From positions 2,232,001-2,296,000 of the forward strand of contig JAYQJO010000001.1 in NCBI GenBank assembly GCA_038142205.1: a stretch of DNA of 64,000 bases. Direction: 5' to 3'. A program made the position numbers and the translations under genes. Position 1 is the first letter of the stretch; each line of letters starts with the position of its first letter. Shown in pieces: positions 8,748 to 17,856 of the stretch. The stretch comes from UBA7359 sp038142205 (lineage in GTDB: Bacteria > Pseudomonadota > Gammaproteobacteria > Eutrophobiales > Eutrophobiaceae). Under the pieces are notes generated by a model. The model made no database searches. It was not told the DNA's origin and saw only the letters and a list, made by a program, of their open reading frames with translations.

Positions 8748-10440
8748 TATTCATTATCTCCCCTGGCTTTATTTCTCTGGGCTTTATTTCCCTTGCCAAA
8801 AATTAAAGCCTGCGGATTACGCTCCAATGTTTCTACTAATGATCGGATTGAGCGTGCTGTTTCTTCCAGTTCACCGGTTAATTTGATCAGGTTATATTGA
8901 GCTGGCGAATTAGGTTCCAGAACATTATTCGTTTTATCCAGAGTAACCGTTAAGCTTTCTAATGCAGTATGACCTGCATTGATGGCTTCCTGTATATTAG
9001 AGCCATCCACTTTTTGCATAATGCTTCTAAAATTGCTTAAAGATACCTTCATATTTTCTATTGCTTGTGGAATTCCCGGCACTGTAATCAACTCATTAAT
9101 ATTAGTAATAGTTTCATCAACATTTTTTACCGTATCCAGTATTACATTCGTTACTTCGTGAATATCAATCGCATTAAGCTTCGCTAACAAACTTTCAGCT
9201 GATGCTGTAATCGCACCAAAGTTTGTTGTTGCTAACGTAGGTAATTCAGGAAATGATGTTTCTTCGCCACTGATATTAATCGGTGTGCCCGGATCATATC
9301 AAGCTCAACATAGAGTTGGCTGGTTAATAAACTACCTGTTTGTAATCTTGCCCTTAAACCTCTTTCAACTAACCTATTAAGCGTTTCATAAGTAGAACGA
9401 CTTTCTTCATTACCGCGTTCGATAATTCGTTGTAGTTCGATCTCGATTAATACGGGAATACGGAAAGTCGTGTCTTCATTATCAAACTCAAGTCTTACAT
9501 CAAGAACCGAACCGACTTTAATGCCTTTAAACTCAACTGGCGCACCCATTGATAAACCTCGAACAGAACTATCAAAAAACATCATGAACTTCAGCTTACG
9601 GGTATAGGAATTTTCCTGAATTGATTCAAAATTATCGTGTAGGGTAAAAACAAGATTATCAATGTCCGTTGTGACTTGCTCTAATGTTTCCGGCGTATCA
9701 AACGCAATCCCGCCATACATCATCGTGCGAATTGATTCCGTTTGTACTTTAAAACCATCAGCACCCATTGATACATTAATACCACTGGCATTCCAAAAAT
9801 TGGTATTACCACGGATAAGCTGATCAAAGGGATCTTTTATAAAAGCATGAATGTAAACGCTCTTTCGATCATTGCCCAGTTCATGCCCTAACACTTCACC
9901 GGCAAGCAAACCTTGATAATAAATAGGTGAGCCTCGATCAACTGATCCAAGGTTTTTCGTGACCAGAGTCACTTCAAGCCCTTGTTCATCCGCTTTAATT
10001 ACAGGTTGTTTTTCCAGACCAACAAAGTGGCGTTGATCAGCACCAGCGCCAGGCTCAATTTCTATATAAGCGCCCGAAACTAATGTGCTCAAACCGGATG
10101 CGCCCTGCAAACCAAGTTGTGGTTTAACAACCCAGAAACGAGTACTACGTTTTAAGAACTTTTCTGATCCTTTATTAAATTCAGCCGTTAATATGATATT
10201 GGAAAAGTCATCACTGAACTTAATTTGTTCGACGATACCGATATCAACATTCTTATATTTGACTTTCGTCTTACCAACCTCAATACCTTCCGCTGTTTTA
10301 AAGCTGATACTCACCTGGGGACCTTGCTCGGAGAGCGTTTTAAAGACAAGCCAGCTGCCGACTAATAATGTCACGACAGGAATTATCCAGACAACAGAAG
10401 GACTGGATCGTTTATTTACTTTTGGGTTTGAGATTTCCAT
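8747..10440 (-). CDS. pqiB: PqiB-like MCE-domain intermembrane transport protein, interrupted by a one-base shift
   Basis: Membrane-anchored MCE protein that forms a periplasmic tunnel for lipid movement between inner and outer membranes. The N-terminus has one helix (VVWIIPVVTLLVGSWLVF), followed by three MCE domains (about 45-130, 160-225 and 285-390) and a helical C-terminal needle region. As written the frame stops after 402 residues. One extra C at plus-strand 9288-9292 (GTGCCCGG) restores LDMIPGTPINISGEE and joins it to the following 147-residue frame, giving 564 residues, close to the roughly 545 of E. coli PqiB. It lies 8 bases after pqiA and overlaps pqiC. Confidence 0.88.
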
Positions 10441-10448
10441 CCTTATAT

Positions 10449-11689
10449 TTATTCTTGTTTTTCTCTAACATTATCCCATATCAATCGGGAATCAAAACTT
10501 TGCGCCGCAAACATAGTAGCAACGACAGCAGCAGCAAAAAATATCGCGCCAATACCGGGCCTTATAGTGGATAGGCTACCCAAACTAACCAGTGCTGATA
10601 GTAAACCAACAAGAAATATATCAACCATAGACCAGGCACCAACGACTTCGGTAATGCGATAAAGCAGCGTCCGATCCTTTGGTCGCCATAATGATTTTTT
10701 TTGCACACTGATTAACAAAAAAGCCAGCGTCATCAACTTCATAAACGGTACGACAATACTGGCAACAAAAACAATCAAGGCCAAACCATACATACCCGCA
10801 GCAATAAGGTGCATCACACCACTTAAAATCGTACTCGGTTCACCCTGACCAAAACGAATCACTGTCATAACCGGATAAAGATTTGCCGGAATTAATAAAA
10901 TCACAGCCGTTAGTATTAATGCCCAAGTTGTTTCCAGACTGTTTTTAACGCGATGATGTAATGGTGTACTGCAACGAATACAATGTTGATGTTCATCTGT
11001 TTCAATACTGAGAAAGCCGCAAGTATGACAATTTAATATTGTTTTGTTTTTCGCCTCATCACCTGTTAAGTCGACAGATTCATTTCCGCTTAAAGACCAG
11101 AGCTCATGTGGATTGAAACTCGCGCGAGCGGCAGTGTAGACAAACAGCAGTAAAGATAAAGCGACAACAGCCGGACCGAAAATAACATTAGCTAAATCCT
11201 GTAACTTCACTATGCCTATTAATACGCCCAACATAAAAACACCAACCAGACTCCATGGTAGCAAGGCATTAACAAGACGATAGATCGATCCCATATAAGG
11301 CGCGACTTTCCCAATACAGGCGGGTATGAGTAAATAAATCATGCCGACAATAACGATTAAAGGAAAAAAATACTGGTCAGAAAAATAAGTACGCCCAGTT
11401 CTCCCATACCCATTTCATACATGGCCCAACCACTGGAAAAGAGAATATTTTCTACAACCCGTCCGCCAAGCTCTAACGATAAAAAAGGAAAAGTATTAGC
11501 AATAATGAAAAGAATCAGCGCAGTAATATATAAGGCCAAGCTCCGATTTAATGAGTCCGGTACATGTCGATACAAGAGATTGCCACAGTGCATACAATTG
11601 GCCTTTGCGCCAACCGGAATTAATTCATAGTGATGCAGGTGATCGCACTCGTGACAGGCGATAATTTCCCCAATTAAGCTATCAGCCAT
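10449..11689 (-). CDS. pqiA: PqiA-like membrane protein, interrupted by a one-base shift
   Basis: Inner-membrane partner of PqiB in lipid transport. It has two tandem PqiA units, each with a zinc-ribbon-like cysteine set and four helices. The first set is Cys12, Cys15, Cys32 and Cys35 (ACHEC, NCMHC); the second is NCHTC and HCIRC. The first half stops after 110 residues in a T7 run (plus-strand A7, 11364-11370). One added T restores FFPLIVIVGMIYLL and the second half, giving 413 residues, the normal size. It heads the pqiABC / LolA-like / RND run. Confidence 0.88.
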
Positions 11690-11729
11690 CTAGCACTTCC
11701 GAATGTAATAATTCTTATTATTTAATATG

Positions 11730-11771
11730 CCTAAAGCGACGCCCTAAAACGACTTTATGTCTCGCTTTAGG
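11730..11771. repeat. 10-bp perfect inverted repeat between dsbA-like gene and pqiA
   Basis: Arms CCTAAAGCGA (11730-11739) and TCGCTTTAGG (11762-11771) are separated by 22 bases in the 152-bp gap upstream of pqiA. On the minus strand no T-run follows the hairpin, so it does not look like a classical terminator. An operator site or leader structure for the Pqi operon is possible. Confidence 0.5.
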
Positions 11772-11841
11772 TATGTGTCAGTATAACTGATAAATCTGAC
11801 GATTTACCTTAAAGAGAGTACAGAAAAGATAATTATTTCAG

Positions 11842-12462
11842 TTATATAAGATATTGGTTTATTTTTTTAGCCATACTATTTGCATCAAGATAATCTAACT
11901 CTATCTCGATTTGCTGTTCGGGCAAGATTAATAACAAACTTGGAAAACTGTTTAAACCCAATTGGCGCGATTGTTTTATTTCCTGTCGTAAGACCTCATC
12001 CGTTTCTTTTGATTGCAGATCTTTACTGAATTTGTCCTGATTCAAACCAATTTCTGCTGCTAATTCAGTTAATGTACTAATATCAGAAGGGTTTCGCGCC
12101 TGCAGATAATAGGCCTGTTGTATTGCCCAGATCATTTCTAGATCAAATTCCGCTCCTTGTTGTCTCGCAGCAATAACAGCTCGGCAGGCAGGATAAGTAC
12201 TCCGGCGCGGCTCACAGTGTTGCCAGAAATCATAGTTAAACGTTGTCCCCGGCACTTGTCCTTCTATTCGTCGCCAGTTCGCTTGAATATATTCACGTGT
12301 TTCGTCCGGCATAGGCTCATCAGTATCACAAGCTAAACCACCGAGCAAATGAACCACCTCCAACTGTTCTGGCAGTTTGGCGATTAACTTTTCAAATACC
12401 GACCTAGATGCGTAGCACCAAGCGCACATTGGGTCATGCGCATAATAGAGTTTCACTGTCAT
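11842..12462 (-). CDS. DsbA-family (FrnE-like) thiol oxidoreductase
   Basis: Thioredoxin-fold protein of the DsbA/FrnE group with the redox motif CAWC (Cys13, Cys16) and a helical insertion. No signal peptide is visible, so it is probably cytoplasmic, as FrnE-like proteins are. It has 206 residues, normal length. The cis-proline region appears as LNSFPSLLLI near residue 175. It follows the phosphofructokinase gene by six bases, so the two are co-transcribed. The partner substrate is unknown. Confidence 0.85.
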   Translation of the reverse strand: MTVKLYYAHDPMCAWCYASRSVFEKLIAKLPEQLEVVHLLGGLACDTDEPMPDETREYIQANWRRIEGQVPGTTFNYDFWQHCEPRRSTYPACRAVIAARQQGAEFDLEMIWAIQQAYYLQARNPSDISTLTELAAEIGLNQDKFSKDLQSKETDEVLRQEIKQSRQLGLNSFPSLLLILPEQQIEIELDYLDANSMAKKINQYLI

Positions 12463-12468
12463 GCTGGT

Positions 12469-13733
12469 TTATATTTGGAAATCAGTATTTAGAATTTTCG
12501 CAACAGGGTTATTTTTCAAGGTCACGTATTTCGGTAAACCATTTTCATAAGGCGGATAATCTTCACCTTCGATCAATGGCGCCAGATAACGTCGACAAGC
12601 CTCGGTAATACCGAAACCATCTTCAGTAATAAACTCTGTCGGCATCATCTTCTCAACATTGGCCACGTCTTCGAGTTTTGCTTTACCAATCTCCCAGATA
12701 TAAGGCTGGTCAGACTTTCTATCAACTGTCGGCATGACCGCATTTTCTCCGGCGAGCGCCATTTCAACAGCGGCTTTGCCTAATTGATAGGCCTGTTCAA
12801 CATCCGTTTTAGAAGCAATGTGTCTGGCAGCGCGTTGCAAGTAATCGGCAACGGCCCAGTGATACTTATAACCCAGCGCCTCTTTCAGCATATTCGCAAC
12901 AACCGGTGCGGCACCGCCTAATTGCGCATGCCCAAAAGCATCGCGTGTTCCCTGTTCAGCAAGAAACTTTCCATCTGGCCAATGCGCACCTTCAGAAACA
13001 ACGATTGAGCAATAACCATAAGTTTCAACTTTTTCTTTAACGTTATTAACAAAGGCTTCCTGATTAAATTCAACTTCAGGGAACAGGATCACGACAGGAA
13101 TATCATTATCTGCATCAGCGGCCAGCCCCCTGCTGCCGCAATCCAGCCCGCATGCCGACCCATGACTTCCAGCACGAAAATCTTGGTAGAGGTTTTTGCC
13201 ATTGAACAAACATCGTATGAGGCTTCACGTGTTGAAATCGCTATATATTTAGCAACAGAACCAAAACCTGGACAAACATCAGTAATAGGTAAGTCATTAT
13301 CAACAGTTTTCGGCACATGAATAGCCTGGATTGGAAAGCCCATCTTCTCTGATATTTGTGAAATCTTATGACATGTATCAGCAGAATCACCGCCACCATT
13401 ATAAAAGAAGTAGGCAATATCATGTGCTTTGAAGACTTCTATCAGTCGCTCATATTCTGCTTTACTTTCTTCCAAGCCTTTTAATTTATAGCGGCAAGAG
13501 CCAAAAGCACCGGACGGCGTATGACGAAGCGCAGCGATATCAGCATCGCTATCCTGACTTGTGTCAATCAAGTCTTCGGACAACGCACCAATAATGCCAT
13601 TACGACCAGCATAAATATTTGCGATTTTGTCTTTATGTTGTCTTGCTGTTTCAATCACGCCACAAGCGCTGGCATTGATGACTGCTGTCACTCCACCAGA
13701 TTGTGCATAAAACGCGTTCTTGGCTTCTGCCAT
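12469..13733 (-). CDS. pfp: Pyrophosphate-dependent 6-phosphofructokinase, interrupted by a one-base shift
   Basis: Reversible glycolytic enzyme: fructose 6-phosphate + PPi gives fructose 1,6-bisphosphate + Pi. The PPi type is read from PKTVDND (residues 141-147, Lys in place of the Gly of ATP enzymes); the phosphoryl-donor loop is GGGDS (113-117). The catalytic-region motif VMGRHAGW follows at about 190. The frame breaks after GWIAAAGG at a G5 run (plus-strand C5, 13126-13130); one missing base restores GLAADADND and the rest, for 421 residues. The enzyme complements the membrane pyrophosphatase in a PPi-based energy economy. The gene is divergent from bepA with 125 bp between. Confidence 0.88.
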
Positions 13734-13858
13734 ACCGTTGGACCCCTTAAAATAAATATGAATTAATTATGAAACTGAACCCCAATAAATCGGGTCATAT
13801 ATTTGTTATGTTAAACTGCTAATATTAAAACAAATAAGAGGAAAGTGTTGTAACAATA

Positions 13859-15355
13859 GTGCGACATCATTACAGATTTATGTATTTTTTAAAAAAAATA
13901 AAACAACGTTACAGCAAGTTATTGCTGTCTGCCCTTGTTTTATTACCATTTATCGCGCTCGCGGCTAACACCAATAATTTACCTGATTTCGCAGATTCGG
14001 CTGGCAGTGTCGTCTCACCAGAGTTTGAACGGCGGCTGGGCAAAATGTTTTTAAACCAGATTCGTCATTTCGAAACCGTTGTCAACGATCCTGAAATTGA
14101 GTCTTACATTCAGTCAATTGGTTATCAATTAGCATCACATAGCGATAATACAGAGCTGTCTTTTACATTTTTTGTTGTCCAAAACCCGGGCATCAACGCA
14201 TTCGCTGGCCCAGGTGGCGTTATCGGCATTAATAGCGGAGTAATCCTGAATTCTGCTAATGAAAGCGAGCTTGCAGCGGTCATAGCGCATGAAATAGCAC
14301 ACGTGACACAACGACATCTTGCTCGCCAATTCGAACAACAAAAACTACTAAGTATCCCTACAGCGGCAGCTATGGTTGGTGCCATTTTAGTTGCTGTAGC
14401 AAACCCTGAAGCAGGTGTTGCTGCATTAGCAGGTGTTACAGGCTTAACCACTCAAAACCAGATTAACTTTACGCGAGCAAATGAAGAAGAAGCTGATCGT
14501 GTCGGTATGCAAACACTGGTTCGAGCTAACTATGACCCTCGTGGCATGCCTGCCTTTTTTGAAACCCTGCAACGTATCTCACGTTATTCACAAAGTGCAG
14601 CACCAGAGTTTATGCGAACTCACCCGTTAACAACGTCACGTATATCCGACTCTATTGCCCGCGCAGAGTCTTATCCAGGAAAAGCCTATACCAACTCACG
14701 TTCCTATGAATTTGTTCGTACTAAATTAAAAGTTGATTCTTTTAAAACACCGAAAGAAGCAGCAAAACACTTTCGAACTGAACTTAATAAACATGAAGGT
14801 CTGGCAAAAAATAAACTGCCTCTACGTTATGGGCTGGCTTATGCTTATATAGCCAACAACGATTTCGAACATGCAGAACAACAAATTAAATACCTGTTGG
14901 ATGATAACCCCGATGATGTCACTTATTTACTATTGGCAGCCAAATCCAAAACTGAGCAATCGAATTATAATGCTGCTTTTAAAATCTTTAAAAAAGCTTA
15001 TGGTTTGTTCCCCGACTATAAACCTGTTGTTGTTGCTTACAGCCGCGCATTACTCGATGTCAAAGAAGCGGAACAGGCGCGTGAGGTATTAAAAAATTAT
15101 GAACGGCATTATTCAAATGATCTTAGCACCTATTCTTTATTAGGTCAGGCAGAAGCAATGCTGGGCAATGAAATTGAAACTGCCTTTATTCATGCTGAAT
15201 ATTACTTTTATTCTGCTAATACCAAACTTGCCATTGATAAACTCAAGTTTATTAAACAACGCTACAAACTGGATTATTATCAGGAACAACGCTTAAAAGC
15301 CCGTCTGGCTGATTTTGAATACGAACTGGATCTAGAGGAAAACCTGAACCTGTAA
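13859..15355 (+). CDS. bepA: BepA-like periplasmic M48 metalloprotease with TPR domain
   Basis: Outer-membrane quality-control protease and chaperone; in E. coli BepA acts on LptD and BAM substrates. A signal peptide (LLLSALVLLPFIALAA, about 21-36) precedes the M48 domain with zinc motif HEIAH (144-148) and third ligand Glu in NEEEADR (about 211). Tetratricopeptide repeats fill about 315-470. The total is 498 residues, as in the family. The start is uncertain: GTG at this position or ATG seven codons later (13880). Its stop is followed directly by soxY (TAATG overlap). Confidence 0.88.
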   Translation: MRHHYRFMYFLKKIKQRYSKLLLSALVLLPFIALAANTNNLPDFADSAGSVVSPEFERRLGKMFLNQIRHFETVVNDPEIESYIQSIGYQLASHSDNTELSFTFFVVQNPGINAFAGPGGVIGINSGVILNSANESELAAVIAHEIAHVTQRHLARQFEQQKLLSIPTAAAMVGAILVAVANPEAGVAALAGVTGLTTQNQINFTRANEEEADRVGMQTLVRANYDPRGMPAFFETLQRISRYSQSAAPEFMRTHPLTTSRISDSIARAESYPGKAYTNSRSYEFVRTKLKVDSFKTPKEAAKHFRTELNKHEGLAKNKLPLRYGLAYAYIANNDFEHAEQQIKYLLDDNPDDVTYLLLAAKSKTEQSNYNAAFKIFKKAYGLFPDYKPVVVAYSRALLDVKEAEQAREVLKNYERHYSNDLSTYSLLGQAEAMLGNEIETAFIHAEYYFYSANTKLAIDKLKFIKQRYKLDYYQEQRLKARLADFEYELDLEENLNL

Positions 15356-15804
15356 TGAAACGTAGAAATTTACTTAAACTTTTAGCATCTGGCACAGCAT
15401 TTTTAACTGGCATTATAAAACCAGTTGCTGCTTTGGCAAAATGGAATCAAGAAGCTTTTGATGCAACAAATTATGATGATGCTATTAACCATTATTTCCC
15501 TGACGTAAATTTTGAAGACACCGATAAAATTACCATCGGCGTACACTCTGAAATAGAAAATGGTGCGGTTGTTCCTATTAAAATAAAAACTGACCTCAAA
15601 AATCTTGAATCAATTACGATCTTTGTAGAAAAAAACCCAACCGCTTTAATTGCTAACTTTGACCTCTACCCAGGCTGCATTGGCAATGTCTCAACACGTA
15701 TCAAAATGGAAAAACCATCAGACATCATCGTCATAGTAAAATCAGGTGACAAATATTATATAACGAAAAAATTTGTTGTCGTACATGAAGGAGGCTGCGG
15801 CTGA
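15355..15804 (+). CDS. soxY: SoxY-like sulfur carrier protein
   Basis: SoxY carries sulfur intermediates as a cysteine conjugate in periplasmic thiosulfate oxidation. The N-terminus has a twin-arginine-type signal (KRRNLLKLL followed by a hydrophobic stretch), fitting Tat export. The carrier arm is the extreme C-terminus, EGGCG (Cys148 of 149 residues), close to the canonical GGCGG ending but one glycine shorter. A second Cys lies in YPGCIG. It overlaps bepA by one base and soxZ by one base. No soxXA, soxB or soxCD is in the window, so its partner enzymes lie elsewhere or it serves another sulfur route. Confidence 0.85.
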   Translation: MKRRNLLKLLASGTAFLTGIIKPVAALAKWNQEAFDATNYDDAINHYFPDVNFEDTDKITIGVHSEIENGAVVPIKIKTDLKNLESITIFVEKNPTALIANFDLYPGCIGNVSTRIKMEKPSDIIVIVKSGDKYYITKKFVVVHEGGCG

Positions 15805-16115
15805 TGGCTTCAACAATACGACTAAAAAGCAAGCTCAAAAACAACGTTCTAACGGTAAGGGCTATTATACGTCACCCTATGGAAACCGGTTTTAGAGTTG
15901 ATAAAACCAGTGGAAAACTTATACCTGCCCATTTTATAAAACTGGTCACAGCTAGACTTAATGGGGAAGCGATATTTTCCTGTGACTGGAGTCGTGCTGT
16001 ATCTAAAAACCCTTATTTATCATTTATGTTTGAAGGCGCAAAAACCGGCGACAAACTAGAACTGATTTGGCTCGATACTGAAGAAAAAACAGACGCCATA
16101 GAAACAATAATATAG
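15804..16115 (+). CDS. soxZ: SoxZ-like sulfur-oxidation protein
   Basis: Partner of SoxY; the SoxYZ heterodimer presents the swinging cysteine arm to Sox enzymes. It has 103 residues, usual length, with the immunoglobulin-like pattern RLKSKLKNNVLTVRAIIRHPMETG and a conserved ISKNPYL/F-like segment (VSKNPYLSF). No signal peptide: by family knowledge SoxZ is co-exported with SoxY through Tat. The ATG overlaps the soxY stop (TGATG). Confidence 0.88.
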   Translation: MASTIRLKSKLKNNVLTVRAIIRHPMETGFRVDKTSGKLIPAHFIKLVTARLNGEAIFSCDWSRAVSKNPYLSFMFEGAKTGDKLELIWLDTEEKTDAIETII

Positions 16116-16144
16116 GCTCCAAACAATTTAACCCTCTATTAACT

Positions 16145-17014
16145 ATGCGCGCTATCATCGTTTTTTGTTTATTCATTGTGCTCGCTTTTCTTGTCGGTGC
16201 TATATTAGCCTACCCACTAAAGTTGCTGCTCGACCCGGCACTTGAACTCGCTTATCGCAAATACCTAACTTATGCGACATTAATCAGTGGATTAATAATC
16301 AGCGGTATTTATTTACAACTCTATAACCTGCTTTCTTTTAATGCTTTTGGTTATAGTGGCAAAATAAGTAAATTCATAAAAAACATGTTCAGCGGGTTAA
16401 TTTATGGCCTAGCGATCATGTTATTTATCGAAGTTATTTTATTTCTCCTTGGCATACATGAAATAGACAAAACACGCAGTTATTCCTTTGATGCAATTTC
16501 ATTGCTTTTAGCTAAAGCAATAATAGCGGGGCTGTTAATTGCTATCATTGAAGAATCAATATTTCGAGGCGCTTTATTTACCGGCTTATACAAACAAACC
16601 GGGGCCGTCATAGCCTCATTATTTTCCAGCCTAGTTTATTCAGCTGTGCATTTTATTCGCTATAGAGATTTACCTGCGGAAACAGATATCGGTCTTTTCA
16701 CAGGTTTAACAATGCTGCCCCATGCATTTCGCCGATACTATGAGTGGTATATTGCCGATTACTTCCTGACACTTTTTATATTTGGTGTATTGCTTGCGTT
16801 GATGCGCTTAAAACACAAAAGTATAGCTGCTTGCATAGGCGTACATGCAGGCATCGTCATGCTAATAAAAATATCAAGCTATGCTACTAACAGAACGCAT
16901 AATGGACCTTATGATTACCTTGTTAGCCAATATAACTCGACCTTCGGCTGGCTCAGTTTTATTGTTATCTTCTTATTTGCGCTTTTTTATTTTATAAAGA
17001 TAATTAGAAAATAA
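16145..17014 (+). CDS. CPBP-family intramembrane metalloprotease
   Basis: Membrane protein of the CAAX-protease/bacteriocin-processing family with about eight helices. The active-site motif EESIFRG (Glu136, Glu137, Arg141) is followed by His in SAVHF (169) and a late GVHAG motif. It has 289 residues. The substrate is unknown; the family ranges from prenyl-protein processing to immunity functions. It follows soxZ by 29 bases and may share its transcript. It ends three bases before the convergent tupA stop. Confidence 0.82.
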   Translation: MRAIIVFCLFIVLAFLVGAILAYPLKLLLDPALELAYRKYLTYATLISGLIISGIYLQLYNLLSFNAFGYSGKISKFIKNMFSGLIYGLAIMLFIEVILFLLGIHEIDKTRSYSFDAISLLLAKAIIAGLLIAIIEESIFRGALFTGLYKQTGAVIASLFSSLVYSAVHFIRYRDLPAETDIGLFTGLTMLPHAFRRYYEWYIADYFLTLFIFGVLLALMRLKHKSIAACIGVHAGIVMLIKISSYATNRTHNGPYDYLVSQYNSTFGWLSFIVIFLFALFYFIKIIRK

Positions 17015-17017
17015 ATA

Positions 17018-17822
17018 TTACTGGATAACATCAGGATGAAATAGTAACTCCCCGTTTACTTTAAAATTACGAATAAGCTCCTGACCCTCTTTGCCACGAA
17101 TAAAATCAGCGTACTTTCTCGCTAGATCTATCTTCGTATGGGAATGCTTTTCAGGATTAACCATGATGACATGATAAGGATTGAACAGAGCATCATCATT
17201 TTCAAACAAAACGGTTAACTTCATCTTATCTTTATAAGCCAGATAAGTTCCTCTATCAGTCAATGTATAAGCTTCTTTATCATTAGCTATTCTTAAAACA
17301 ATACCCATACCCTGACCAACAGCAAGATACCAGTTACCTGAAGGCTCACCACCTACAACCTTCCAAAGGTTCTTTTCTTTTTTGTGTGTTCCGGAATCAT
17401 CTCCACGCGAAACAAAAATATGTTTCTTATCTAAAAGAACTTCCATCGCTTGTTTAATATTCTTCGCTCCTTTTAAACCGACAGGATCATTAGCAGGACC
17501 GACAATCACAAAGTCATTATGCATAACCGGTTCCCGCTCTACGCCATAGCCTTCTTTGACGAATTTTTTCAGCGCCCGGCGCATGTACAAAAATAAGATC
17601 AACATCACCGTTCATACCTAATCGAATCGCTTTACCTGTACCGACAGAAATCACATCAAGTTTAACGTTATATTTCTTTTCAAACGGTGGGTTTAATACG
17701 GCTAACAAACCAGAGTTATCTGTGCTGGTTGTCGTTGCCATTTTTAATCTTTTCATGTCAGCACAAACCGTGGTGCTTCCAAATAATAGAAATGTTATTA
17801 ATAAATGAGATATGATTTTCAT
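17018..17822 (-). CDS. tupA: Tungstate/molybdate-binding periplasmic protein (TupA-like), interrupted by a one-base shift
   Basis: Solute-binding protein of an oxyanion ABC transporter. It has a signal peptide, then the tungstate-binding signature TTTSTDNSGLL, GTGKAIRLG and DLIFVHAPGAE. The first frame ends early after 101 residues. Removing one A from the A6 run (plus-strand T6, 17564-17569) gives GAEKFVKEGYG and continues through VMHNDFVIVGP to a total of 267 residues, the normal TupA size. Unusually, no permease (TupB) or ATPase (TupC) gene is adjacent: the neighbours are a CPBP protease and a porin. It presumably shares a transcript with the porin just upstream. Confidence 0.85.
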
Positions 17823-17856
17823 ATAGTGTCTCTAAAAAAATAATTTAATGAAAAAA

